DNA of 64,000 nucleotides from Caldovatus sediminis (GTDB lineage: Bacteria > Pseudomonadota > Alphaproteobacteria > Acetobacterales > Acetobacteraceae). The translations under genes were made by a program, and so were the position numbers. The notes beneath the pieces are model-generated. The model was not told the origin of the DNA and did no database searches. It saw only the letters and a list, made by a program, of their open reading frames with translations. This document shows positions 36,850 to 43,791 of the stretch, one piece after another. Within the stretch, counting starts at the first letter, position 1. Every line of letters begins with the position of its first letter. The stretch spans positions 361,032 to 425,031 of the forward strand of contig NZ_BMKS01000004.1 in the NCBI RefSeq assembly GCF_014644455.1, written 5' to 3'.

Positions 36850-37440
36850 ATGTTCACCCTTGCCCCGTTCTCGCAGGACGCCCATCTGCGGTCGGTCAAG
36901 GATCCGGTCCTGCGCAACGGCGTCTGCGTCGCGCTCTGCGACCACTGGCTGGCCATCATCAAGCGCTTCCCCGACCTGCCGCCGGTGAACCGCATGCGGA
37001 TGCTGGCGCAGCGCATCCCCGAGGCGTTGCGGCACCAGCAGGCCTATGCCCTGCGGCGGGCCGCGGTCGGCCGCGACGCGGCGCGGCGCGAGGCGGGGGC
37101 GCGACTCGGGCTCGACTACGCGGCGCAGACCACCGTCATGCGGGCCTGCGTCGGCATGGTCGGGATCCGTGCCCGGCTTGCCGCCGACCTCGGGCGGATC
37201 GGCGCGGCGGCGACCTGGTCCATGCGCTTCGCCGGAGGCGGGGGCCATGCGATCGCCGGCTTCCGCGGGCTCGTCCCGGTCAGCGGGAACGTGCACCGGG
37301 CCTCGATCCACGCCTTCGATCCGAACATCGGGGAGTATGCGGGCGAGCTGGGCGAGCTCGACGCGATCCTGGCGGACCTGTTCGGCCGGTTCCCGCTCTA
37401 CGCGACGGTCAACGAGGTGCACCGCACGACCGAAGGCTAG
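36850..37440 (+). CDS. Putative YopT-type (C58-like) cysteine protease
   Basis: A 196-residue protein with the spacing of a YopT-type papain-like triad: Cys26 in NGVCVALCDHWL, His133 in GGGGHAIAGFRG and Asp157 in HAFDPNIGEYAG. The FDPNxGE block after the His is characteristic of the C58 family, whose known members (YopT, AvrPphB) cleave host proteins when injected as effectors. No signal peptide, acylation site or secretion genes are seen, and the protein could equally act inside the cell. GAGGAAG lies 8-14 bases before the ATG. It stands alone between a permease gene and an M20 peptidase gene. Confidence 0.65.
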   Translation: MFTLAPFSQDAHLRSVKDPVLRNGVCVALCDHWLAIIKRFPDLPPVNRMRMLAQRIPEALRHQQAYALRRAAVGRDAARREAGARLGLDYAAQTTVMRACVGMVGIRARLAADLGRIGAAATWSMRFAGGGGHAIAGFRGLVPVSGNVHRASIHAFDPNIGEYAGELGELDAILADLFGRFPLYATVNEVHRTTEG

Positions 37441-37514
37441 GGCCGCTTTCGCTCGGCTGCGCCCGCGGCAACGGCTCCGGCGCGTTGTTCGCCGAGCCGG
37501 TCCACGCTCCCGGC
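37441..37514 (+). repeat. Dispersed intergenic repeat, copy 2
   Basis: About 74 bases directly after the YopT-like gene, matching 33452-33524. The two share a GCCGC-TTCGC-CGGCTG opening and the CACGCTCCCGGC close. Origin unknown. Confidence 0.5.
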
Positions 37515-37606
37515 CGCCCGCGATCTGCCCTGGGGGCCGGACGGCGGCCGGGACGCAGGGCGGAGCGGGAGACCGGGGCGCGGGTCGCTGCCTCCCCGGC
37601 GCGCGG

Positions 37607-38758
37607 CTATTCCACCGAGGCCAGGAGCCCCGCGAACAGCCTCGCGCGCGGCACCAGGCTGTCCACCAGGATGTGCTCCTCGAGCGTGTGCGCGCCGGCG
37701 CCGGCCACGCCGAGGCCGTCGAGCGTCGGGATGCCCAGCGCGCCGGTGAAGTTGCCGTCCGAGCCGCCGCCGCTGCTCTCGTGCCCGATGTCGAAGCCGA
37801 TGCGGTTGGCGATGCCGCGCGCCAGGCGGTAGAGCGCCATCACGCGCTCGTCCGGCTCCCAGACCGGGCGGGTGACGCCGCGCGTCACCTCCAGCGTCAC
37901 GTCCGGATTCGTGCTCTTCAGCGCCAGCATGCGCGCCACGCCCGCGTCCAGGTCGGCCTGGCGCTTGGCCATGGAGAGCGCCTCCGCGTCGCAATGGGTG
38001 GCGACGCAGTTCACCCACTGCCCGCCGCGGATCACGCCGACCGAGAAGGTGCAGTCGTCGGTGGTCATCGCCTCGATGGCGACCACCTGCCTGCACATCT
38101 CGCGGATCGCGCTGCGGCCCTCGGCGAGGCGCGCGCCGGCGTGGCTCGGCCGGCCGGTGGTGCGCAGGTTGAAGCGGGCGATGGCGTAGCGGCCGGTGAC
38201 CACGCCGCCGCTCGGGCGCGCCGGCTCGGGGACGAGCACCACCTTGTGGCGCGCCGCCTCGGCCTCGATCAGGTCCCGGGTGGAGGGGCTGCCGACCTCC
38301 TCGTCGCTGGTCAGCAGCACGGTGACCGGCAGCGGCGTGGCGAGGCCGGCGCGCAGGATCTGGCGGATCGCCTCGAGGGCGATGTAGGTGCCGCCCTTCA
38401 TGTCGAGGATCGCCGGGCCGTAGCAGCGGTTGCCCTCGCGCCGGATCGGCAGCCTCTCCAGCGTGCCGACGGGATGCACGGTGTCGAGGTGGGCGAGCAC
38501 GAGCACGCCGGGCGTGCCCTCCGGCGCGGCGTGCGGGAAGCGGGCGCGGACGCAGCCGGCGAAGTCCATCTGGCCGGGGATGCGCTCGATGCGCGCGCCG
38601 AGCAGGGCGAGGTCGCGCGCGGCCATGTCCAGCATCCGCTCGACGGCCGCGGCGTCGAAGGTCGGGCTCTCGCAGGCGACCCAGCGGCAGAGGCCGGCAA
38701 GCATCGCCTCCTGGTCGAAGGGCAGGTCCAGGACGGCGGCGATCGGGTCGGCGGGCAT
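37607..38758 (-). CDS. M20 family metallopeptidase
   Basis: A 383-residue M20 zinc amidohydrolase, related to but distinct from the protein at 14113-15306. Metal and catalytic residues are seen in LAHLDTVHPVG, GPAILDMKGG, TSDEEVGSPSTR, VPEPARPSGG and GAHTLEEH. The dimerisation domain runs from about residue 185 (GRPSHAGAR) to 300. A GGAGAGAGAG stretch lies just before the ATG at 38758. It is the last host gene before the prophage. Likely substrates are N-acyl amino acids or peptides with a C-terminal acidic residue. Confidence 0.85.
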   Translation of the reverse strand: MPADPIAAVLDLPFDQEAMLAGLCRWVACESPTFDAAAVERMLDMAARDLALLGARIERIPGQMDFAGCVRARFPHAAPEGTPGVLVLAHLDTVHPVGTLERLPIRREGNRCYGPAILDMKGGTYIALEAIRQILRAGLATPLPVTVLLTSDEEVGSPSTRDLIEAEAARHKVVLVPEPARPSGGVVTGRYAIARFNLRTTGRPSHAGARLAEGRSAIREMCRQVVAIEAMTTDDCTFSVGVIRGGQWVNCVATHCDAEALSMAKRQADLDAGVARMLALKSTNPDVTLEVTRGVTRPVWEPDERVMALYRLARGIANRIGFDIGHESSGGGSDGNFTGALGIPTLDGLGVAGAGAHTLEEHILVDSLVPRARLFAGLLASVE

Positions 38759-39189
38759 CGCGGCGGCTCTCTCTCCGGAAGTGACGGGGGAAGGCTGCGC
38801 GCGACCGGGCGGCGGGGCAAGGGGGCGGGGTGGCGGCCGCGTCCCGGGGCGGGAGGCGCGGCGATCCGGCGCAGGCGGGCATCCGGGCCCGGACGGTGCC
38901 GGGGCGTGATCCGCGCCACTGCACCACGCCGGCCCGCAGCGAGACCCTCTGTCGTCTGACACAGGAATTTGGAATTCCGGGCCCCGGCGGGACGACTGGG
39001 GATGGAGTGGGATTTTTCGCGGAAGTCTGCGGGGTTCGGGCATATCAGGCGCGGCCTCGTTCCAGCTCTGGAATGTCAGACATTATGGAAAGAGGCGGCG
39101 GTTTTGCCATTTGATTTTAGACTTCCGAGAGGGGCCATCAGGGGGTCTCTCAAGGCGCTCTTAGTGGCGGTTTTCTGCGGCGCGGCGAT

Positions 39190-39205
39190 GTTCCGCGCGC
39201 GGAAC
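39190..39205. promoter_or_regulatory. Perfect 16-bp palindrome (possible operator)
   Basis: GTTCCGCGCGCGGAAC is fully self-complementary. A closely related imperfect copy, GTTCCGCGAGCGGAC, lies at 39312-39326, downstream of the repressor gene. The pair looks like binding sites for a dimeric protein, with transposase accessory or repressor the likeliest candidates. Confidence 0.5.
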
Positions 39206-39213
39206 GGCGGCGC

Positions 39214-39229
39214 GTTTCACGCGTGAAAC
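39214..39229. promoter_or_regulatory. Perfect 16-bp palindrome resembling parS with a wider centre
   Basis: GTTTCACGCGTGAAAC is fully self-complementary. Its arms match the ParB site half GTTTCAC/GTGAAAC but the centre is two bases longer than in standard parS, so ParB binding is doubtful. It lies 8 bases from the first palindrome. Confidence 0.45.
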
Positions 39230-39416
39230 ACCAAGGCGAACTGGTACGCATCACAATTTCGCCATATTGATCGTAACTGTCATTGAAAACCAATGGGTTA
39301 GGCGCGATTTCGTTCCGCGAGCGGACGGAAGAAGCGTCTGGGATCATTTTCCTAGACTTTTCCCGCCGGGCGGCGGGCGCGGGGCGACCCGGGCGGCGCG
39401 GCCGGGGGGCGGGGGC

Positions 39417-40253
39417 TCACGGGGGCGGCTCCTTCGGAGGCTCGGGCGGCAGCAGCTCCCAGCCCTCGTCGGCCTGGTCGGCGGGGGGCTCCGCGCCGGG
39501 GGTGTGGTCGTAGAGCGCGAGGTCGTAATTGATCAGCGCGCCGCGCAGGCGCCGGAGGGCGTCGGCGCGCTCCGGCCGCGGGGCGCGCACCATCTCGACG
39601 AGGCCGAGCATGCGGGCGAGGGTGTCGAGGTCGAGCCCGGCGCGCCAGCCATCCGGCAGGGGGCGGCCGATGGCGCGGCGCAGCTCCTCGAGGGTGTCGA
39701 AGGCGAGGTGAAGGCGCACCTCCGGCGTGGCGAGGCCGCCGCCCCGGGCGGCCAGGAGCTGCTCGGCGAAGGCGAGCGCCCAGGCCAGCGCCCGCAGGTC
39801 GAGGAGGCAACGCCAGGGCTGGGCGAGCGCTTCGGGCGGCAGCGGGATGCCGGCCAGGGCCAGCGGTTCCGGGGGCGCCGCCGCCGGCGCCGCGCGCTCT
39901 TCCTCGGCGCGGGCGCGCTCGCGCTGCAGCGCCTCGCCGGGCGTCATGGCGCCGCGGCCGGTGGCAAGCCATTCGACGCGGACACCGCAGGCGGCGGCGA
40001 GCGCGACCAAGGCCGAGGCCTTCATGTCGCGGCCGGCGATGTAGCGATTGAGCGTGCCGACGGGCATTCCGGCCCGCTGTGCGACCGCTTGATTACCGCC
40101 GGCGCGCCTCACCGCCTGCCGGAGCCGTGCGGCGCGCGCGGCTATTCCCGCTTCCTCGTTGGGGTAATCACCAAAATCACCGTTTGGAGCTATAGCCCCA
40201 GGTGGTCCCCCCACCTTGGCCGTCTCGCCAGTTGCTTCGCTGCGCTGTGGCAT
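39417..40253 (-). CDS. Prophage repressor, XRE-type helix-turn-helix
   Basis: A 278-residue protein read leftward at the phage left end, where Mu keeps its repressor gene. The N-terminal third has an XRE helix-turn-helix, GNQAVAQRAGMPVGTLNRYI (about residues 52-71), followed by a helix ending ACGVRVEWLATG. The rest is a Glu/Ala/Leu-rich domain with no peptidase S24 motif, so it is not a LexA-type self-cleaving repressor. The ATG at 40253 is used; a TTG 15 bases upstream is in frame. One operator copy lies inside its coding region and two more before ner, so it probably represses ner and itself. It is unlike the Mu c protein, which has a Mu-type winged helix. Confidence 0.8.
   Translation of the reverse strand: MPQRSEATGETAKVGGPPGAIAPNGDFGDYPNEEAGIAARAARLRQAVRRAGGNQAVAQRAGMPVGTLNRYIAGRDMKASALVALAAACGVRVEWLATGRGAMTPGEALQRERARAEEERAAPAAAPPEPLALAGIPLPPEALAQPWRCLLDLRALAWALAFAEQLLAARGGGLATPEVRLHLAFDTLEELRRAIGRPLPDGWRAGLDLDTLARMLGLVEMVRAPRPERADALRRLRGALINYDLALYDHTPGAEPPADQADEGWELLPPEPPKEPPP
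40179..40188. promoter_or_regulatory. Operator-like site inside the repressor gene
   Basis: ACCGTTTGGA matches 9 of 10 bases of the operator repeats at 40295 and 40318. It falls about 22 codons into the repressor gene, a position suited to feedback control. Confidence 0.5.
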
Positions 40254-40294
40254 GGCGCAATCACCCAACGAACATTTCGACCAGTCAGGCAGAA

Positions 40295-40327
40295 CCGTTT
40301 GGTGTTGACATCAGATACCAAACGGTC
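40295..40327. promoter_or_regulatory. Early control region: inverted operators around TTGACA
   Basis: ACCGTTTGGT (40295-40304) and its exact inverse ACCAAACGGT (40318-40327) are 13 bases apart and enclose a consensus TTGACA at 40306-40311 that points to ner. A protein bound here would block that promoter. The -10 element is not obvious: the best-spaced hexamer is poor and TCTAAC at 40333 is too far. The repressor gene is divergent, so this is the lysis/lysogeny switch. Confidence 0.75.
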
Positions 40328-40365
40328 ACTCTCTAACGGCCACGCGCCGCTCTGGAGAGGCCGGA

Positions 40366-40680
40366 ATGCCCAGCCCAGCCACCGAACCGACCGACTGGCA
40401 CCCGGAGGACATCAAGGCGGCGGTCCGCAAGACCGGCGTCACCCTGACCGCGCTCGCCCAGCGGCATGGCCTCGCCGGGTCGGCCGTGCGGGTGACGCTG
40501 ATCAAGCCCTGGCCGCGGGTGGAGGCGATCGTCGCCGCCCACCTCGGCCGCCGGCCCCAGGACATCTGGCCCAGCCGCTACGACGCCTCCGGGCAGCCCC
40601 TCCGCGGGCGCCGCCCTGGCACGGCGCAGGCTAGCCGCTCGCCCTCCTCCCCGCACCGTCAAAAGCGAGGCGCCCGATGA
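40366..40680 (+). CDS. ner: Ner-like early phage DNA-binding protein
   Basis: A 104-residue protein whose first 75 residues match the Mu Ner/Nlp family: DWHPEDIKAAVRKTGVTLTA, then PWPRVEAIVAAHLGRRPQDI ending IWPSRY. Ner turns down early transcription and the repressor promoter after infection or induction. The basic Ser/Arg/Pro tail after residue 76 is longer than in Mu. It is the first rightward gene after the operator region, as in Mu. Its stop overlaps the next start (ATGA). Confidence 0.85.
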   Translation: MPSPATEPTDWHPEDIKAAVRKTGVTLTALAQRHGLAGSAVRVTLIKPWPRVEAIVAAHLGRRPQDIWPSRYDASGQPLRGRRPGTAQASRSPSSPHRQKRGAR

Positions 40681-40805
40681 ACCCGGCCGGCGCCGTCGTG
40701 CAGATCCCGCTCGACCTGATCGAGGCCGAGCGCACGCCGGCTGTTCGTGGACCACATGGTCGAGAGCGGCGCCGTGGACGCCGCCCGCGGCGGGGAGGCG
40801 CGTGA
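40677..40805 (+). CDS. Short early ORF, possibly frameshifted
   Basis: An ATG overlapping the ner stop (ATGA) opens a 42-codon reading, MNPAGAVVQIPLDLIEAERT and then Arg-rich sequence to a TGA at 40803. The DNA just after the Arg-rich switch reads better in another frame, LFVDHMVESGAVDAARGGEA, which runs into the next gene. A one- or two-base loss near 40735 would join the two parts into one normal phage protein. Function unknown. Confidence 0.4.
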   Translation: MNPAGAVVQIPLDLIEAERTPAVRGPHGRERRRGRRPRRGGA

Positions 40806-40806
40806 G

Positions 40807-41028
40807 ATGGCCCGCCGCGACATCCGCATCGCGCCCTGCACGCGGCGCGCGCCGGCGCGCGAGCTGTGGCGCGAGCCGCGGCTGCCGGACCCGACGCCGG
40901 GGCACCGGGTGCTGATCCTGGCGCTGGCCTGCGGGCTGGTCGGGGTGCCGCTGCTGCTCTGCCTGATCGCCGCGGCCGAGGCGATGCGCGCGCCGCTGCG
41001 CGCCGTGCTGGCGGGGCTGGCGCCATGA
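40807..41028 (+). CDS. Small membrane protein of the phage early region
   Basis: A 73-residue protein. About 30 basic, polar residues are followed by one membrane helix, VLILALACGLVGVPLLLCLI, and a short Arg/Ala tail. The ATG at 40807 is preceded by GGGGAGG; in-frame starts at 40747 (GTG) and 40756 (ATG) also exist. No family is recognised. The stop overlaps the next start (ATGA). Confidence 0.5.
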   Translation: MARRDIRIAPCTRRAPARELWREPRLPDPTPGHRVLILALACGLVGVPLLLCLIAAAEAMRAPLRAVLAGLAP

Positions 41029-41318
41029 CGGCCCGGCGCGCCCCCGAAGCCCCCCGGCGCCGCGCCGCGCGGGCCGGCATCCGCCGCGCCGGCCGGGCGC
41101 TGGCGCTGCTCGCCGCGCTGCCGGCGGCGCGCGCGGCCGCCGAGGCGATGCCGCGCGCGACGCCGCAGCGCGCGGCGGCGCAGCTGCGGCTGCTGGCGCT
41201 GGGCTGCCGGGCCGACGCCTGGGCGGCGCTCGCCGCCGGCGATGCCGCGCTGGCCGCGGCGCACCGGCGCGACGCGCGGCGCTTCGCCGCCCTGGCCCGC
41301 GAGGCCGCCGGATGCTGA
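41025..41318 (+). CDS. Hypothetical basic Ala/Arg-rich phage protein
   Basis: A 97-residue Ala/Arg-rich protein translated from an ATG that overlaps the previous stop. An N-terminal Arg-rich part is followed by a hydrophobic Ala/Leu stretch and helical Ala-rich segments. No known domain is seen. It overlaps the start of the next gene by 7 bases, which supports real, coupled translation. Function unknown. Confidence 0.5.
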   Translation: MTARRAPEAPRRRAARAGIRRAGRALALLAALPAARAAAEAMPRATPQRAAAQLRLLALGCRADAWAALAAGDAALAAAHRRDARRFAALAREAAGC

Positions 41319-41990
41319 GCCGGGAGTGGTTCACCGCCGCGGCGCTGGCGGCGCTGGCGCTGCCGGGGCTGCCGCGGAGCAAGCCGGCCGTCATCGCCCT
41401 GGCGAAGCGGGCGGGGTGGCAGCACCCGGAGGCGGAGGGGCGGCTCTGGCGGCGGCGCCGGGGGCGCGGCGGCGGCGTCGAATACCACTGCTCGGTCCTG
41501 CCCGCCGCGGCGCAGGCCGTGCTGGCGCGGATGTCCGCCGCCGGCGCGGCGGAGGGCGACGGCCGGGCGGCCTTGCTCGCGCTGCTGGCGGCGGTGGATC
41601 TGGAGGCCCTGGTGGCCGCCCATGCCATCGCCCGCCAGGTCCACCGCGAGCGGTTCGGACGCGAGCCCGATGCGGCGCGGCTGCGGCGGTGGACGGCCGC
41701 GCTCTACGGTGTGCTGTGCGAGACGCCGGCGGACGGGGAGGGGGCCGCCGGATGCTGAGCCGGGAGTGGTTCACCGCCGCGGCGCTGGCGGCGCTGGCGC
41801 TGCCGGGGCTGCCGCGGGCCAAGAAGAACGTCACCGCCCTGGCGAAGCGCGCGGGGTGGCAGCACCCGGAGGCGGAGGGGCGGCTCTGGCGGCGGCGCCG
41901 GGGGGGCGGCGGCGGCATCGAATACCACTGCTCGGTCCTGCCCGCCAAGGCGCAGGCCGCGCTGGCGCGGATATTCGCCGCCGGCGCGGC
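41303..41990 (+). repeat. Tandem direct duplication of the MuA 5' region (440-bp period)
   Basis: Bases 41303-41550 and 41743-41990 are the same sequence with only scattered substitutions and no indels, offset by exactly 440. The first 70 or so bases, including the ribosome site region and ATG, are identical. The duplication made a second copy of the transposase N-terminal domain in front of the full gene. Confidence 0.9.
41312..41758 (+). CDS. Stand-alone Mu-type DNA-binding domain protein (MuA N-terminal paralogue)
   Basis: A 148-residue protein. Residues 1-80 (SREWFTAAALAALALPGLP, KRAGWQHPEAEGRLWRRR, VEYHCSVLP) are nearly identical to the start of the transposase at 41752, which is the Mu-type helix-turn-helix. 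The remaining 65 residues (VDLEALVAAHAIARQVHRER and on) are not shared and have no catalytic residues. It arose from the 440-bp tandem duplication. In Mu this domain binds the operator/enhancer DNA, and the repressor carries a copy; here the copy is free-standing and could compete with the transposase or act as a regulator. It overlaps the transposase start. Confidence 0.75.
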   Translation: MLSREWFTAAALAALALPGLPRSKPAVIALAKRAGWQHPEAEGRLWRRRRGRGGGVEYHCSVLPAAAQAVLARMSAAGAAEGDGRAALLALLAAVDLEALVAAHAIARQVHRERFGREPDAARLRRWTAALYGVLCETPADGEGAAGC

Positions 41991-43731
41991 GGGGGCCGCC
42001 GGCGGGGCGGCACGGGAGGCGCTCGTCGCCGGCGAGCTCTGGGCGTGGTTCGAGCGGCAGCCCGAGACGAAGAAGGCCACCGCCCGCGCGCGGCTCGAGG
42101 CGCTCGAGGCCGTGGCGGCGCTGGTGCGCAGCGGCGTCGGCAGGCGCGCGGCGGTGCGGCAGGTCGCGGCGCTGCGCGGCGTCGCGCCGACGACACTCTA
42201 TAATTGGCAGCGGCTGGTGGCGGGCGTGCCGCGGCAGGACTGGCTGCCGCGCCTCGCGCCGCAGTACGGCACGGCGGGGCGGGGCGCCGCGTGCAGCCCC
42301 GAGGCGTGGGAGTTCCTCAAGGCCGACTACCTCCGCCCGGAGCAGCCGAACTTCGCCGACTGCTATCGCCGCCTCGCCGCCACGGCCGCCGAGGCGGGCT
42401 GGACCGTCCCCTCCGCGCGCACGCTGCTGCGCCGGCTCGCGGCGCTGCCGGAGGGGCTGCGCGTGCTGACGCGCCAGGGCGCCGCGGCGCTGCAGCGGCT
42501 CTACCCCGCGCAGGCGCGCGAGCGCGGCGTGTTCCATGCGCTCGAGGCGGTGAACGCCGACGGCCACGTGTGGGACGTGTTCGTGCGCTGGCCGGATGGC
42601 GAGGTGGCGCGGCCGGTGATGGTCGCCTTCCAGGACATCTATTCGGGGATGATCCTCTCCTGGCGGGTGGACCGCACCGAGAACAAGGAGGCGGTGCGGC
42701 TTGCCTTCGGCGACCTGGTCGAGCGCTACGGCGTGCCGGACCACTGCTGGCTCGACAACGGCCGCAACTTCGCGAGCAAGTGGCTGACCGGCGGCGTCCC
42801 GAACCGCTACCGCTTCAAGGTGCGGGACGACGAGCCGCACGGGCTGATGACCGCGCTCGGCGTGCAGGTGCACTGGACGACGCCCTACAGCGGGCAGTCG
42901 AAGCCGATCGAGCGGGCGTTCCGCGACTTCGCGCAGGGCCTCGCCAAGCACCCCGCCTTCGCCGGGGCCTGGACCGGCAACGACCCGAGGGCGAAGCCCG
43001 CGAACTACGCCTCGCGGGCGGTGCCGCTCGACACCTTCCTCGAGGTGGTGGCGGCGGGCATCGCCGAGCACAACGCCCGGCCCGGGCGGAAGTCCGAGGT
43101 CTGCCGGGGGCGGAGCTTCGCCGAGGCCTTCGCGGAGAGCTACGCGCGCGCGCCGATCCGCCGCGCCAGCGCGGAGCAGCGCCGGCTGTGGCTGATGGCG
43201 GCGGAGGGGGTGATGGTGCGGCGCGCCGACGCCTCGATCCACCTCGAGGGCAACCGCTACTGGGCCGACTTCCTGCTGGCCCATCGCGGGAGGCGCGCGG
43301 TGGTGCGCTTCGACCCGCAGGCGCTGCAGGAGGAGGTGCACGTCTACCGGCTGGACGGCACCTATCTCGGCGCCGCGCCCTGCGTCGAGGCGGCGGGCTT
43401 CGCCGACGTCGCGGCGGCGCGCGAGCATGCGCGCCGCCGGCGCGCCTGGCTGAAGGGCTACCGCCAGATGGCGGCGGCCGAGCGCACGCTTTCGGTCGAG
43501 CAGGTCGCGGCGCTGCTGCCGAAGGCGCCGGCCGAGCCGCCGGCGCCGCCGCCGAAGGTCGTGCGCCTGGTGCAGGGCGGCGCCGCGCTGCGGCCTGCCG
43601 CCGCGGAGGAGGAGGACGACACGCCGCTGGACGAGCGGCTGTTCGTGGCCGCGGTGCGCGCGCTGCGGGCCGGGCGGTCCGGCCCGCAGCTGCGCGTCGT
43701 GGCCGAGGAGGAGGCCGGGGCGGAGGACTGA
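41752..43731 (+). CDS. MuA-type DDE transposase
   Basis: A 659-residue transposase that would cut and join the phage ends during integration and replicative transposition. Domains in order: Mu-type HTH (1-80), the end-binding domain (about 95-240, with RQVAALRGVAPTTLYNWQ), the RNase H-like catalytic core (about 255-470), and the C-terminal beta-barrel and MuB-contact region. The DDE triad is Asp270 in VNADGHVW, Asp335 in CWLDNGRNF and Glu387 in SKPIERAF, close to Mu numbering. It starts in overlap with the paralogue stop (ATGCTGA). MuB follows 60 bases on. Confidence 0.92.
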   Translation: MLSREWFTAAALAALALPGLPRAKKNVTALAKRAGWQHPEAEGRLWRRRRGGGGGIEYHCSVLPAKAQAALARIFAAGAAGAAGGAAREALVAGELWAWFERQPETKKATARARLEALEAVAALVRSGVGRRAAVRQVAALRGVAPTTLYNWQRLVAGVPRQDWLPRLAPQYGTAGRGAACSPEAWEFLKADYLRPEQPNFADCYRRLAATAAEAGWTVPSARTLLRRLAALPEGLRVLTRQGAAALQRLYPAQARERGVFHALEAVNADGHVWDVFVRWPDGEVARPVMVAFQDIYSGMILSWRVDRTENKEAVRLAFGDLVERYGVPDHCWLDNGRNFASKWLTGGVPNRYRFKVRDDEPHGLMTALGVQVHWTTPYSGQSKPIERAFRDFAQGLAKHPAFAGAWTGNDPRAKPANYASRAVPLDTFLEVVAAGIAEHNARPGRKSEVCRGRSFAEAFAESYARAPIRRASAEQRRLWLMAAEGVMVRRADASIHLEGNRYWADFLLAHRGRRAVVRFDPQALQEEVHVYRLDGTYLGAAPCVEAAGFADVAAAREHARRRRAWLKGYRQMAAAERTLSVEQVAALLPKAPAEPPAPPPKVVRLVQGGAALRPAAAEEEDDTPLDERLFVAAVRALRAGRSGPQLRVVAEEEAGAED

Positions 43732-43791
43732 TCCGTGGGGGACGGCGCCTGCGCCCCGGCCGCATCGCACCGGCAACGGGGGGTTCATAGC

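Larger units (their letters stand above)
38759..39416. other. Host/prophage junction and phage left-end control region
   Basis: No gene is seen in these 658 bases. The first 190 are GC-rich host DNA. From about 38950 the sequence is clearly more AT-rich and carries short repeats that could be transposase-binding sites: GGCGGTTTT at 39097-39105 and 39166-39174, and CGGAAGTCT at 39020-39028 with its inverse at 39119-39127. Two perfect 16-bp palindromes lie at 39190 and 39214. In Mu the equivalent region holds the attL sites. Confidence 0.6.

Noticed and set aside
38969..39226. An 85-codon open frame in the phage left end
   Set aside because: It runs over the putative transposase-binding repeats and a palindrome, has no ribosome site and no family likeness.
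39214..39229. A true ParB parS site
   Set aside because: The arms match but the centre is two bases longer than in parS, and no parA or parB gene is present in the window.
40306..40338. A complete sigma-70 promoter for ner
   Set aside because: TTGACA is perfect but no -10 hexamer with 16-18 spacing is convincing, so only the operator region was annotated.
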